The notes under the pieces are model-generated. The model was not told the origin of the DNA and ran no database searches. It saw only the letters and a program-made list of their open reading frames with translations. From IMG/VR virus record IMGVR_UViG_3300036406_001093, positions 1-57,536 of that record: 57,536 nt of DNA, one strand, 5' to 3'. The DNA is from a virus. A program made the translations under genes and the position numbers. Position 1 is the stretch's first letter; every line of letters begins with the position of its first letter. Below are positions 46,769 to 56,025 of this stretch, in pieces.

Positions 46769-47095
46769 TCAGTCCTTCTTCTTGAACGGGAACGGCTTCT
46801 TGCCCTTCTTGAATGGCGGGGCCTTGCCCTTCTTCTTGGGCTCGTCCTCGTCCTCTTCTTCCTCGTCGTCGGCAGCCCGCTTGAGGTCTTCGGGCAGGTC
46901 GTCGCTCTCGACCTTCGGAGCCTTCGATCCGCCCTTCTGCTCTTCGTGCAGATCGGCGAGGTCTTCCTTCTCCTTGTCGTCAGCGTCGGCGTCCTTCTCC
47001 TTGGCCTTCTCGCTCTTGCCCTCCTTGAGCAGGGCCTGACGGAGAAGGCGCTTGAGCACCGAAGGCTTCAGGTCATCGATGTCGATCGAGTCCAT
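46769..47095 (-). CDS. Small highly charged protein
   Basis: 108 residues. An acidic/Lys first half (EGKSEKAKEKDADADDKEKE), then acidic run (AADDEEEEDEDEP) and a lysine-rich tail (KKGKAPPFKKGKKPFPFKKK). This split polyampholyte is typical of small virion proteins that contact DNA or a partner by charge. It opens with a helix (DSIDIDDLKPSVLKRLLRQA). Start ATG after the neighbour's end. No family. Confidence 0.6.
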   Translation of the reverse strand: MDSIDIDDLKPSVLKRLLRQALLKEGKSEKAKEKDADADDKEKEDLADLHEEQKGGSKAPKVESDDLPEDLKRAADDEEEEDEDEPKKKGKAPPFKKGKKPFPFKKKD

Positions 47096-47103
47096 GGCGT
47101 CCC

Positions 47104-47667
47104 CTAGTTGAAGAGTCCTTGCAGCATTCCCATCTGCTGGTTCATCAGCGCTCGTCGGATGGACTCGGCAGCCTGCGCACCGGCGAACTGCTGGCCCCAA
47201 CCGGCCTGCGACATGGCGTGCTGCACCATCGCGAGAGCCTGCGCCTCACGCTCTCGGCCGAACTGGAAGTCCAGCCGCGCCTTCGCGTTGTTCATCTGGT
47301 CCTGCGCTGCGATCCCCGCGGAGTCGGCACGACCCTGCGAGAGCGCCTGCTGCTGGCCGATCTGCGAGAGGTATCCGGTGCCGCGAGACGACCCGAGCCC
47401 GTTGCGGGCGGCTTGCTTCTGAAACATCCGCTGGTCGCCCATCATGTGGGCCTGACCCATGCGATTGTTGATCGCGCTCTGCGTGGAGTCGGCGGAGATG
47501 TACTTGGGAGCAGCCTGCGTCGACTGACCGCCGTACGCGCCGTTGCCGGTCTGCGGCGGCTTCCGCCCGGGCATGGGGGTGTCGATCCATCCGCCGCCGG
47601 GCTGCGACGGCCCGCCGGGGTAGCCCCACGCACTGCCGCTCGCTCCTTGGTTCTGCGATGCGATCAC
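47104..47667 (-). CDS. Gln/Gly-rich virion protein
   Basis: 187 residues. Gly/Pro-rich N-terminus (GASGSAWGYPGGPSQPGGG), then Gln/Ala/Met-rich helices (ARLDFQFGREREAQALAMVQ, ESIRRALMNQQMGMLQGLFN). It overlaps its neighbour's end by 4 bases. Similar in composition to the genes at 7714-8274 and 47664-48377. Likely a structural or chaperone-like component; unknown family. Confidence 0.6.
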   Translation of the reverse strand: MIASQNQGASGSAWGYPGGPSQPGGGWIDTPMPGRKPPQTGNGAYGGQSTQAAPKYISADSTQSAINNRMGQAHMMGDQRMFQKQAARNGLGSSRGTGYLSQIGQQQALSQGRADSAGIAAQDQMNNAKARLDFQFGREREAQALAMVQHAMSQAGWGQQFAGAQAAESIRRALMNQQMGMLQGLFN

Positions 47668-48377
47668 GACATGCCCCTCATGCCCATGGAGGCGATGCCC
47701 CCGGCGAAGCCGATGTTGTTCTTGAGGATGTCGGCAGCCAGACCGATCTGAGCCGCGCCGCGCTCGGCGTAGTCACCGTAGATTTGGGCGAGGTTGCTGG
47801 CCCCCTGCGTGGTGGACTCGGCACGCTTGGCCTGCTGGTCCATGAACAGTTGCTGGTTCTGCGCGTCCACGGCTCGGCCAATCTGCGAGGCGTCGTTCTG
47901 CGACGTGGCCCGCATGAAGGCTGACACGTTGGGGTTCGAGGAACTGCCGGTGTCGAGCAGGCCAGCAAGCACTCCGCCCTTGCCGATGCCGCCGCCGACG
48001 TTGATGCTGCTCCGGTAGGAGCCTGTCTGCGGGGCCTGCGGAGTCTTGCCTCCGAGCCCGCCAGCGAGACCGCCGAGTGCCGACCGCTGGGAGTCAGCAG
48101 CAGCGCGGTCGCGCCTCTGCTGCTCCTGCCGGATGATGTTCGTCCGGTTCATCTGGCTGTCTTGGAGGCGCTTTGCGTCTCCAGACGGATGACCCCAGCC
48201 CGAGTGCCGGATGAGTTTGCCGTTTCCGGGCTTGCCGTCCGTCTGCCAGACGACGCCGTCGGGGCCCCGAGCGCCCACCAACTTTTCGATCTTCGACAGG
48301 TTACGCCACCAGTCCGGCGCTTCCTTTCGGTCGACGGTCGTTCGATCGCCCCATGGTCCTCTTACTGCGCCCGACAT
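47664..48377 (-). CDS. Gln/Gly-rich virion protein
   Basis: 237 residues. ATG at 48377 follows AGGAGG; a start five codons upstream has no better site. Begins MSGAVRGPWGDRTTVDRKEA. Helical segments (NIIRQEQQRRDRAAADSQRS, VDAQNQQLFMDQQAKRAEST) flank a Gly-rich linker (LGGLAGGLGGK). A CCATAA motif sits 26-43 bases upstream, suggesting a promoter for the giant-gene block. Confidence 0.6.
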   Translation of the reverse strand: MSGAVRGPWGDRTTVDRKEAPDWWRNLSKIEKLVGARGPDGVVWQTDGKPGNGKLIRHSGWGHPSGDAKRLQDSQMNRTNIIRQEQQRRDRAAADSQRSALGGLAGGLGGKTPQAPQTGSYRSSINVGGGIGKGGVLAGLLDTGSSSNPNVSAFMRATSQNDASQIGRAVDAQNQQLFMDQQAKRAESTTQGASNLAQIYGDYAERGAAQIGLAADILKNNIGFAGGIASMGMRGMS

Positions 48378-48402
48378 ACCGCCTCCTGCCACCGTGCTGC
48401 TC

Positions 48403-48420
48403 CGCCCTGTTTATGGGGCG
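48403..48420 (-). promoter_or_regulatory. CCATAA motif, copy f
   Basis: Minus strand CGCCCCATAAACAGGGCG, a good match to copies a and b including the GGGCG end. It is centred 34 bases upstream of the 237-residue virion protein. Confidence 0.5.
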
Positions 48421-48431
48421 GGGCACGGCAA

Positions 48432-48854
48432 TCACGGCAGGGCTTCGGGGTAGCGGGCGCCGCGGCGAATAGCCAGCAGAATCGCCGCCTTTCCCGCGGC
48501 GTTTACGTAGGGGAGTTTCCTCTTGCCAGCCTCCTCGGCCAGCCACGAGGAGATCAGGTCGACGTTGTCCCGGCACCACTGGATGCCGCGGCGGTCCATT
48601 TCTTTGGCCCGGCGGTTGCACCCGCAGGTCGGTGACGAGGTGATCCCGATCATCTTCAGCAGGCCCTTGAGCGCGGTCCCTGCTCCCCGAGGGGGGTCTG
48701 TCTTCGGGGGCCTGACCCGGGGGTAGGCGGGGTGGGTCTCATCGATAGTCCAGATGTCGCCCCGCTTGGAGACGACGCAGGGCTCGACCTCCTGCCATCG
48801 GTAGCCGCGCTCCTTGCATCGAGCGATGAACAGGTCTCGGTGTCCTGTGATCAC
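48432..48854 (-). CDS. CGCN-motif phage protein
   Basis: 140 residues, starts MITGHRDLFIARCKERGYRW. The N-terminus has Trp-rich strands, then the cysteine group SSPTCGCNRRAKEMDRRGIQ followed by WCRDNVDLI, and a C-terminal helix. The CGCNRR...GWC-like arrangement (here IQWC) is known from phage proteins of unknown role. Start overlaps the previous gene's end by 4 bases. Confidence 0.6.
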   Translation of the reverse strand: MITGHRDLFIARCKERGYRWQEVEPCVVSKRGDIWTIDETHPAYPRVRPPKTDPPRGAGTALKGLLKMIGITSSPTCGCNRRAKEMDRRGIQWCRDNVDLISSWLAEEAGKRKLPYVNAAGKAAILLAIRRGARYPEALP

Positions 48855-51514
48855 GGGAAGGGGTTCTCGGGTGGTGGCGTGCAGATCAGTCCGGGCTCAA
48901 GCGGGTCTATGTATTCGGGGTCCGGCGGTACGGCGAGCGGCCCGCCTATGCCCTGAAAGTAGTACTCCATCTCCGTGCGCTTCAGGAGACAGTCGGAAAC
49001 GTCTTCCCACTTATTCGCCGCGCAGTCGTAGACGAACGCGCGGTAGCGAATCCGCGTGGAGTATGTGTCGGCGAGGCCGCCCTCTTCGACTGGAGAGCAG
49101 GACGAGCCGTCCACGAGCGTGGACCGAGAGGTGGCGGCCGTCGTGCGCAATATCCCTATGCGAACTCCGGCCGCCTCGTACCGGAGCGCAGCCTTGTAGT
49201 CAGCCCAGTTGCAGTCACAGCCGTCCCCCTCACAGTCGTCAACCGGCAGGGGTATCTCTTTGTAGTTCGGCCGCCAAGCGAATCCGGGCAGGATCGGCGG
49301 GTGCGGGGGGTCGGGCACCCGATTGTATGCGCCGATGAATGGCGAGTTGCACGGCTTGAAGTGTATTGACCCTTCCAGCCAGTCGCCGCCATGCTGGTCG
49401 CTGTTCTGGACGCCGAAGCACGCCGAGGCGCTGCCGGTGTCGACGGGCTTGTAGGCGCTGTAGGCGAAGCAGTTCGAGGTGCTGATCTGCCACCCGTTCG
49501 CACCGCCGCCAGCCTCGCTGTTCGCGAACTGGAGTTCGTCGTTCAGCGTGTGGCAGTTTGCGCACGGGCCGCAGCAGACCATCGAGCACAGGGCGGTCGG
49601 GACCGTGAAACCTGAAACGTCCGCGCCTAGCGGATGGCACGAGTAGTCGTTTGGGTACTCGTACGAGCAGATGGACTCGCCGCAGCCCTTATTGCACTCC
49701 TCCTCGGTGTTCCAGTAATCCTCGTCGCCCTGCGGCGCGTAGACCTCCACGCACCCGTACTTCGGTTCATCGCACGGGACGAGCGGATTGGTCGTGCCCT
49801 TGCATACCCAAACGAGACATGTGCAGAGGACGTCGTCGCACTTCGCCCCACCCGTCCATGTGTACGCGGCCCCGAGCCTCTCGGCCTCTTCCCGGCACTG
49901 CTCCTCGGTGTATCCGTCGTTGCAGACGGCTTCCTGAAATACGCCGCGGCACTTCTCAAGCGAGTAGCCGATCACCTTCCACCCGTCCTTGTTGTCCGGG
50001 CACACCTCCAAGAAGGGCTCGCCGCCCAGCGCGCCCGTGTCGCTCGTGGAATAAACGTCGCAGCCGTCAGTGATCCATATCTCCTCGTCGTCGGAGGTTT
50101 CCTTCACGACGCCGATGCACCCCGCGCCGTTGGCCGGTTCGTAGAAGTAGACATGCGTCTGCACGCAGGCCCCGGGCGAGCAGTCGCAGTCCCGAATGCA
50201 GCAGGCCCCGACCTCCGGATCGCACTCCCGGTTGCACTCGTCAAGCGTGCCGTGCCACGAGAGGACCAGCCCCGGGTCCACGATGTCCTCGCGGGGGACG
50301 CATTCGTATGTGTCGGTGGCCGTGAGCACGCAGCCGTACCGACTACAGTCGCACGAGATGTCCGCGCACTTCTCTCCGGCGCTCCACCTGTGATAGACCG
50401 CCCGTCGCTCTGCCTCCTCCTCGCACTCGATCTCCGTGTAGCCGTCGAGGCACTCGTAGTACTCCTCCTCGACGGCCTCGCACTTATCCTTGGAAGAGCC
50501 GACGAGAGACCACTGCCAGTCGCTACTGTCGGTGTCGTCGCACAGCGAGATGTCGGCGTCGGTGTCGGTGGTCTTGAAAACCTCGCAGCCGTTCGAGGCC
50601 CAAATCTCCTCGCCGTCGCTGGTCTCCTTGGTGACTTCGACGCACGCGCCGGTTGCGTCCTTCTCCCAGTACGACCACACCTGCTCGCAGGACGTCTTCG
50701 TGCAGTTGTACTCGCACTTGTACAGGCAACAGGCGCCGGTCTCGTCAACGCAGGCATACTCGCACTCGGCGAGCGAGTTGTGCTCGGACAGAACGATCAG
50801 CGTCGGGTCGTCGTCTGTTGCCTTGTAGCACGACCGCCCCTTGTCGGGGTCCTCCGACTTGTAGGCGCAGACGTACTTACCCTCGTAGCAGAACTCCTCG
50901 CACTCTTTGAGCGAGCCGTGCTCCGTCAGGATCACGAACGACGGGTCTCCGTCGTCCTTCCGGCAGGCCCGGTCGGCGTCCGAGCCGTCAACAGGGTATG
51001 CGCAGACGTACCCCTCGTCGCAGTTGTCCTCGCACTGCTTGAGGCTGTCGTACTCGGCGAGCACGATCAGTTCCGGGTCAACGGGGTCCGTCTTCTTGGA
51101 GCAGAAGCGGTCCTTGGCCGGATCGATGGACCTGTACGCGCAGACGTAGGTGGCGCCGCAATCCTCCTCGCATTCCTTCTTCGTGTCGTGCTCGGAGAGG
51201 ACGATGAGGTTCGGGTCGTCGTCCGTTGAGGGGTAGCAGTCCCGCTCCGCAGGAGTCTCCGAATCGCGGTACGCGCAGACGTACTGCGTCTCGCAGTATT
51301 TCAGGCACTCCTTCTCGGAGCCGTACTCGCCCAGCACAGTGCCCGGCTCCGTCCCCTTGGGGTAGCAGTCCTGCCCCTCATCCGGGTCGTCGGTCGCGGA
51401 GCGGTACGCGCAAACGTACTTTGCGCAGCACTTGTTGATGCACTCCATCGCCGCCGCCATGGCGACCTTGCCGCCGCGCACAACGAGGGCGCCGTACTTC
51501 TGGAGGAGGCTCAT
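48851..51514 (-). CDS. Cysteine-rich repeat virion protein (887 aa)
   Basis: 887 residues with an unusually high cysteine content. Residues about 33-255 hold five tandem units, each with four Cys in the pattern YVCAYR...DC...(S/T)EH.(S/T).KECE..C. After them are two copies of a larger module starting GACC(L/I)Y/RxC and containing KETSD(G/D)EEIW. The C-terminal 250 residues are less regular. It suggests disulphide-stabilised modules, perhaps a tail spike or adhesin. No signal peptide. The unit order matches an array of duplicated domains. Confidence 0.75.
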   Translation of the reverse strand: MSLLQKYGALVVRGGKVAMAAAMECINKCCAKYVCAYRSATDDPDEGQDCYPKGTEPGTVLGEYGSEKECLKYCETQYVCAYRDSETPAERDCYPSTDDDPNLIVLSEHDTKKECEEDCGATYVCAYRSIDPAKDRFCSKKTDPVDPELIVLAEYDSLKQCEDNCDEGYVCAYPVDGSDADRACRKDDGDPSFVILTEHGSLKECEEFCYEGKYVCAYKSEDPDKGRSCYKATDDDPTLIVLSEHNSLAECEYACVDETGACCLYKCEYNCTKTSCEQVWSYWEKDATGACVEVTKETSDGEEIWASNGCEVFKTTDTDADISLCDDTDSSDWQWSLVGSSKDKCEAVEEEYYECLDGYTEIECEEEAERRAVYHRWSAGEKCADISCDCSRYGCVLTATDTYECVPREDIVDPGLVLSWHGTLDECNRECDPEVGACCIRDCDCSPGACVQTHVYFYEPANGAGCIGVVKETSDDEEIWITDGCDVYSTSDTGALGGEPFLEVCPDNKDGWKVIGYSLEKCRGVFQEAVCNDGYTEEQCREEAERLGAAYTWTGGAKCDDVLCTCLVWVCKGTTNPLVPCDEPKYGCVEVYAPQGDEDYWNTEEECNKGCGESICSYEYPNDYSCHPLGADVSGFTVPTALCSMVCCGPCANCHTLNDELQFANSEAGGGANGWQISTSNCFAYSAYKPVDTGSASACFGVQNSDQHGGDWLEGSIHFKPCNSPFIGAYNRVPDPPHPPILPGFAWRPNYKEIPLPVDDCEGDGCDCNWADYKAALRYEAAGVRIGILRTTAATSRSTLVDGSSCSPVEEGGLADTYSTRIRYRAFVYDCAANKWEDVSDCLLKRTEMEYYFQGIGGPLAVPPDPEYIDPLEPGLICTPPPENPFP
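50749..51418 (-). repeat. Five tandem four-cysteine repeats
   Basis: Each unit is 42-46 codons and begins YVCAY. The repeats have diverged at DNA level but keep the cysteine positions, so selection on structure is likely. Confidence 0.75.
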
Positions 51515-52338
51515 GCGGTGATGTCGGCGCAGTCGGTGAGGGGCAGGCTGACGACGTCGGCGTCCCGGTCGTCTCCGGCCAGCACGTACGTATCGCGGCG
51601 CTGGAAGTCGATCGACGACTCCCCCATCACTGCGTTGGTCAGGTACGTGATTCTCTTGAGGTCGACGATGAGATCGTCTGCGTCCTTCGAGCCGAGAAGG
51701 AACCCCGACTTGCGGGTGAAGATGATCTGCGAGTCGTCAACCTTGATGTCGGTGATGACCTCGACCTCTTCGCCCTTCGGCTGGAGCATGTACTGGAGCA
51801 TGCCGGGGGACGACTGGACGCCCAGCAGGTCAGGTCGCTGGCTTCGGATGTTGAGGTTGCGCCCCATGAGGCGATTGTCGCCGAACACGGCGACGGAGTT
51901 CGCTGGGCCGTACCCGCGCAGGCCAACTATGGCGGTCGTCGGACCGGCAACGCCGACGGCGATGTATGGACCCTCCGCGATGGAGGTGATGTTGTCCCAC
52001 CCGCCATCGCGCCTCGTTGGCTGAAACCGGCTCCGAGGGGCGACCGGCTCCGTCTCCTCGGGCTGATCGCGCTGCCGCTCCCTCTCGTCCTTTTTCTCTT
52101 CGCGCTTCGGGGGCTTCCGTCGGGACTCCGGTGAGTCCATCTGCGGGAAGCGATACTTCCTCTTCGGCGGCGTGACGAATCTGTAGTCGGGCGGCGTGTA
52201 GTCGAACGACACGGGGCCGCGATGCACGAGCGGGGCCGCGCAGTGGGCGAGCGCGTGCATTGTGTCGTTGGCCGCCAGAGGCGACTGCCCGCCCTCGATG
52301 AGCGACTGCTCGATGCGACCGGACTGCTTGGTGAACAT
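51511..52338 (-). CDS. Hypothetical tail-associated protein
   Basis: 275 residues; ATG at 52338 overlaps the nozzle gene's stop (TGATG). The N-terminus is MFTKQSGRIEQSLIEGGQSP; a charged spacer (SRRKPPKREEKKDERERQRD) is followed by beta-rich YIAVGVAGPTTAIVGLRGYG and EVITDIKVDDSQIIFTRKSG. Probably a tail-tip or connector protein, but no family is recognised. Confidence 0.6.
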   Translation of the reverse strand: MFTKQSGRIEQSLIEGGQSPLAANDTMHALAHCAAPLVHRGPVSFDYTPPDYRFVTPPKRKYRFPQMDSPESRRKPPKREEKKDERERQRDQPEETEPVAPRSRFQPTRRDGGWDNITSIAEGPYIAVGVAGPTTAIVGLRGYGPANSVAVFGDNRLMGRNLNIRSQRPDLLGVQSSPGMLQYMLQPKGEEVEVITDIKVDDSQIIFTRKSGFLLGSKDADDLIVDLKRITYLTNAVMGESSIDFQRRDTYVLAGDDRDADVVSLPLTDCADITA

Positions 52339-54779
52339 CAGGCGACCCCGTACACGTCGAGCGCGTGGATGACGAATGGCCCCGAGTCGGTGCGGTCCGC
52401 CGACAACTCCACGGCGACGTGCCGGTCGTTCCCTCGGAAGTCGTCGATGGTCTGCGAGGTGAACAGGGCGCGGCACACTCCGGAGGAGACGCGCTCTGGC
52501 AGCAGGCTTGCGTCCATGTCGATGGCGGTGACGGGCTCCTGCGTCTCGTATCGTTCACCAGTGCCGCGGTCCCGGGCGGCCACGTTGATCCGCGGGTACG
52601 GCGAGTTGTTGTAGAAGAGCCGCAACTTCATGGAGCACGGCCCCTGCGTCGGCGTGAACAGCATGGCTACGTTGCGGTGCGTGTCCCGCTGCTCGACGGG
52701 CATGGAGTCGTGCGGGTACTCCATGTTGCCGGTGCGGACCCAGCACGGCACCGGGGCCTTCCCGTCCGCAGCCCGGCATGTGCCGGTGGCCTGCTCGCCG
52801 GATTCGGGAGGCTCGATCTCGATCGCGGGGCTCGTGTAGCCGTACCCGCCGCAGCGCACGTACAGCCCGAGCAGCGACCCGTCCGTCCCGACGGCCGCCT
52901 CGACAACGGCTCCTGCTCCGTCCCCGGTGACGGTCACCTTGGGCGGTCGTCGATATCCGCTGCCCGGCTCGATCAACTTGGCCTCGACGATCGTGCCGTC
53001 GGCCCGGTCGAAGTTGCCGGTGCCCAGCGCGAGGATGTCCTTCTTGCTGGTGCCGAACACGCACTGGACCGAGCCGGACTCGTCTCGCATGTTCGCGCCG
53101 CCCACGAGCGGGGATGCGTAGCGCTCCTCCCACCAGCCTTGGAACTCGAACGAGTAGCAGTACTGCCGCGTGGGGTAGTCGCCGGGCGAATCGCCCTTGA
53201 GACGCACCGAGATTCGCAGGCACCGGGCGGATCGGTCGGCGACGACGGAGAACCACTGCGACTTGGAGAAGTCGATGTCCTCTTGGAAGAGCGTGTTCAT
53301 CACCGTCGAGATCGGGCGCACGTCCCCCGACAGGTCCATGGCGTACACGCCCTCGTTGTCCATGCAGAAGATCGTGCCCTGATATTCGTCCCAGCAGCGC
53401 TGGTTCAGGCAGCCCCGGTATGCAGCGATCTGCACGTTGGCGTCGATGATCGGCTGGGACACGTACGAGAGCCGGTGGGCGTGGCGTGACTGCATGATCC
53501 CGAGCGAGGCTCCGTACGGGATCAGCGCCGTGATGTGGTCGTGCCCTCGCACGTTGGTTTGAAGCACCAACTCGTTGATGTCCGGGCAGGACTCTGGCTC
53601 GTTGTACTCGGAGAACCGCAGCACGTTCGGCTCGCTTCCGCTGGTGTCGACGGCCATCCAGAGGCGGTCCTGATACACGACAGCCACCGCCTTGTCGGAC
53701 GGCGGCACGCCGAATCGGTTGGCGTTGAGTTCGCCGTTCGGGAGCAGGATCGGCATGGCCGCATACCCGTCCCGCTCGTAGTCGGTCAACTCCATGTCCG
53801 TCAGGTCCTCGACGAACGAGGTGGCGTCTGGCGGAAGAGTGGCGACCCGGTAGGCAGTATACGCCTGATCACTCGTGGTGCGCCAGAGTTCGATCGCGAC
53901 GGACCGGGGCGATACGACCGGCGGCAGGTCCCATTCCAGTTGCCCGACGCCGTCACCGGCATCGATGGTTGCGACCGGGGAGAGGTTCGAGGGAATGGGC
54001 CCGCCGCGGCTCTCTGGCGTGTCGTCGATGACCCGGTAGTAGCAGTCGTACTTGCCGCGGATGTGGGCGCGCATGATCGCGTTGGCTACGGCGCCGCCCG
54101 TCTCCGGCACGGCGGTAGGTGGGTCGGTGTAGGCCCCGCCGTCCTTGACCAAGCCCGCCTTGAGCAAGCCGCCCTTGTCTACGACGGTCGACACGAGGGC
54201 GCCGCCGCCGTTGCCGCCCGTGATGCGAACCTGCGCGGGCACGGTGTAGCCCGAGCCACCGCCACTCACGTCGATTCGCTCGACGGGGTAGTAGTACCTC
54301 TTGTCCGTGGTCTGCGCGATCGGATTGTCGTAGCCAATCGGAATCGGGCTCAAGACGGGCGTGAGTGTGGCGCCGTCCCCGTAGGTGTTCCCGAGCGTCA
54401 CGATCGGGGTCTTGAGGTAGCCGCGTCCGTAGTCGATCACGTCGATGCTGCCGACCGTCGACCCCTCAAGGTACGCCCGGAGCACGGCGGGGCGCAGCGG
54501 GTTTCCTCCGACGTTTTCGAGCGTCACGTCCGGGGCGCGGTTGTATCCCGTGCCGCCCTCGATGATGTCGACACGCGCGATGTAGTACTTCGGCGTGCCC
54601 GTCATGGTGACGGTCGGCGCCGTGTCGGGGGCGTCGACGCCCATATCCACGACGACCGGGCCGCCGGAGAGGTCTACGCGGACAGGGCGGTTCCCGTTGC
54701 CTTGGAACAAATAGCCCCACTGCTTCGGCCCGACGGCAAGCGTGGCGGGAGCGTTCGTAGCGACCGTGCGCAGCAGCAT
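52338..54779 (-). CDS. Tail nozzle-like structural protein (813 aa)
   Basis: 813 residues. Contains at least five GxGYxxPP-type repeats, e.g. EGGTGYNRAPDVTLENVGG, YGRGYLKTPIVTLG, GGGSGYTVPAQVRITGG, PGSGYRRPPKVTVTGDG and CGGYGYTSPAIEIEPP. The middle has propeller-like segments (VYQDRLWMAVDTSGSEPNVL then RFSEYNEPE, GIMQSRHAHRLSYVS) that resemble podovirus tail nozzle or tail-tube-B proteins. The gene follows an adaptor-like gene and a 91-residue gene, fitting head-to-tail assembly order. Confidence 0.7.
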   Translation of the reverse strand: MLLRTVATNAPATLAVGPKQWGYLFQGNGNRPVRVDLSGGPVVVDMGVDAPDTAPTVTMTGTPKYYIARVDIIEGGTGYNRAPDVTLENVGGNPLRPAVLRAYLEGSTVGSIDVIDYGRGYLKTPIVTLGNTYGDGATLTPVLSPIPIGYDNPIAQTTDKRYYYPVERIDVSGGGSGYTVPAQVRITGGNGGGALVSTVVDKGGLLKAGLVKDGGAYTDPPTAVPETGGAVANAIMRAHIRGKYDCYYRVIDDTPESRGGPIPSNLSPVATIDAGDGVGQLEWDLPPVVSPRSVAIELWRTTSDQAYTAYRVATLPPDATSFVEDLTDMELTDYERDGYAAMPILLPNGELNANRFGVPPSDKAVAVVYQDRLWMAVDTSGSEPNVLRFSEYNEPESCPDINELVLQTNVRGHDHITALIPYGASLGIMQSRHAHRLSYVSQPIIDANVQIAAYRGCLNQRCWDEYQGTIFCMDNEGVYAMDLSGDVRPISTVMNTLFQEDIDFSKSQWFSVVADRSARCLRISVRLKGDSPGDYPTRQYCYSFEFQGWWEERYASPLVGGANMRDESGSVQCVFGTSKKDILALGTGNFDRADGTIVEAKLIEPGSGYRRPPKVTVTGDGAGAVVEAAVGTDGSLLGLYVRCGGYGYTSPAIEIEPPESGEQATGTCRAADGKAPVPCWVRTGNMEYPHDSMPVEQRDTHRNVAMLFTPTQGPCSMKLRLFYNNSPYPRINVAARDRGTGERYETQEPVTAIDMDASLLPERVSSGVCRALFTSQTIDDFRGNDRHVAVELSADRTDSGPFVIHALDVYGVA

Positions 54780-54786
54780 TCCACCC

Positions 54787-55062
54787 TCACGTCTTGACCC
54801 CGCTCACGATCGCCAGATTCCCCTCGGAGTCCACGACGAGCGCGCGGTCAGGCTGGCCGACGCCGCCGGAGAAAGGGAACACCTGCTCCACTACGCCGGT
54901 CAGGCCGGAGTTGTCGTACTTCACCGGGGCCGAGCCTCGTCGGCTCGTGAGTTGCCCCGGAATGGCGAGCGTCATGTTGACCTGTTGCTGCATCCCGCCC
55001 GGCGGAATGGCGTACGGGCTGGCGGCGATCACCAGCCCGCCGAACTTTGAGATGCGCAGCAC
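54787..55062 (-). CDS. Small nozzle-region protein
   Basis: 91 residues, MLRISKFGGLVIAASPYAIP, beta-rich (QVNMTLAIPGQLTSRRGSAP, LVVDSEGNLAIVSGVKT). The region reads like an N-terminal piece of nozzle-type proteins (Gln-Val-Asn-Met then LTSRRGSAPV), so it might once have been fused with the next gene, which begins only 8 bases downstream. Alternatively it is a separate short connector. Confidence 0.6.
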   Translation of the reverse strand: MLRISKFGGLVIAASPYAIPPGGMQQQVNMTLAIPGQLTSRRGSAPVKYDNSGLTGVVEQVFPFSGGVGQPDRALVVDSEGNLAIVSGVKT

Positions 55063-55064
55063 GG

Positions 55065-56024
55065 TCAGGCCCCGCCGTCAGGGCCGAGCGGTGCGGTGTA
55101 CACGCCAGCGTACGGCGCCTGCGTGGCATCGGGCACCCGATCGTACGGCGCTCGGCGGCCGGAGATGGGCGCGATGACGTCGCCTTCCATCGCGAGTTTC
55201 AGGTCGCGGGTGTACAGCGCGACCGCGGCGTCGATGGGCTTGCCGGTCATGCGAGCGACCCATACCTCGGCGCCGGTGAGGACCGCCGTGAACATCCCCG
55301 GCGACACGTCGAGGAGGTCGGAGATCACGAAGCGGCAGTCCGCGTACGTGTCGTTCATGGGGTTCTCAAGCGTCAGGCTCGCGGGCCCGCCACGCAGTTC
55401 GATGCGGCTCTGCTCCGCGTACGGGTAGAAACCCGACAGCGGCTCGGGATGGTTCTGCGGCGTGCCGACACGGAGCACCGCGCCGACGCAGCGCCCCGGG
55501 AAGTTCGTGTTGGTGCCCGTCACCGAGGTGCCGTTGACCGTGACGAATCCGGTGCGGACCTGCGTCTCGTAGCCCATCAGCGTCAGGGGCTTCGGGCGAC
55601 GGCGGTACGTGTACCGCAGCGTCATGCCAGCAGGCAGCCTGCCGCCGATCTTGAGTTCCCAGCGGTCGAAGTTCTTCGGGTCCGTCGACTTGGTGATCGT
55701 CCAGTACAGGGCCTCCCCGAGCGTCCACGAGTCCTGCTCGCGGCGCACCCACTCGGCGGGGGTGATGTACGCGGTGATGGTCGTGCGGTCCTGCGGGATC
55801 AGCGCGTCGATGTTCACGCAGTCGACGGGCAGCAGGTACGTGTTCTGGTTGGCGTCGATCGTGACCTCGGACTCCGAGACGTACCACAGCCAGTCCTTGG
55901 CGTGGGCCACGTCGCGGTAGGAGTGATGCACGGCAGCGCGCAGGACGCGGTGCTCTTGGTCTTGGGCGCCGCCGCCCACGGACTGCATCAGGTAGTCGAT
56001 CGCGTCTTGCGCGCAGTAGTACAT
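55065..56024 (-). CDS. Head-tail adaptor-like protein
   Basis: 319 residues; the ATG at 56024 has GAAGGAAGG upstream. Helical N-terminus (CAQDAIDYLMQSVGGGAQDQ, VLRAAVHHSYRDVAHAKDWL) then strands (YLLPVDCVNIDALIPQDRTT, LYWTITKS, LKIGGRLPAGMTLRYTYRR). This helix-then-beta layout with a TYxLPxD-like segment resembles podovirus adaptor (tail tubular A-type) proteins that join the portal to the tail. Placement immediately upstream of the nozzle gene agrees. Confidence 0.7.
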   Translation of the reverse strand: MYYCAQDAIDYLMQSVGGGAQDQEHRVLRAAVHHSYRDVAHAKDWLWYVSESEVTIDANQNTYLLPVDCVNIDALIPQDRTTITAYITPAEWVRREQDSWTLGEALYWTITKSTDPKNFDRWELKIGGRLPAGMTLRYTYRRRPKPLTLMGYETQVRTGFVTVNGTSVTGTNTNFPGRCVGAVLRVGTPQNHPEPLSGFYPYAEQSRIELRGGPASLTLENPMNDTYADCRFVISDLLDVSPGMFTAVLTGAEVWVARMTGKPIDAAVALYTRDLKLAMEGDVIAPISGRRAPYDRVPDATQAPYAGVYTAPLGPDGGA

Positions 56025-56025
56025 G

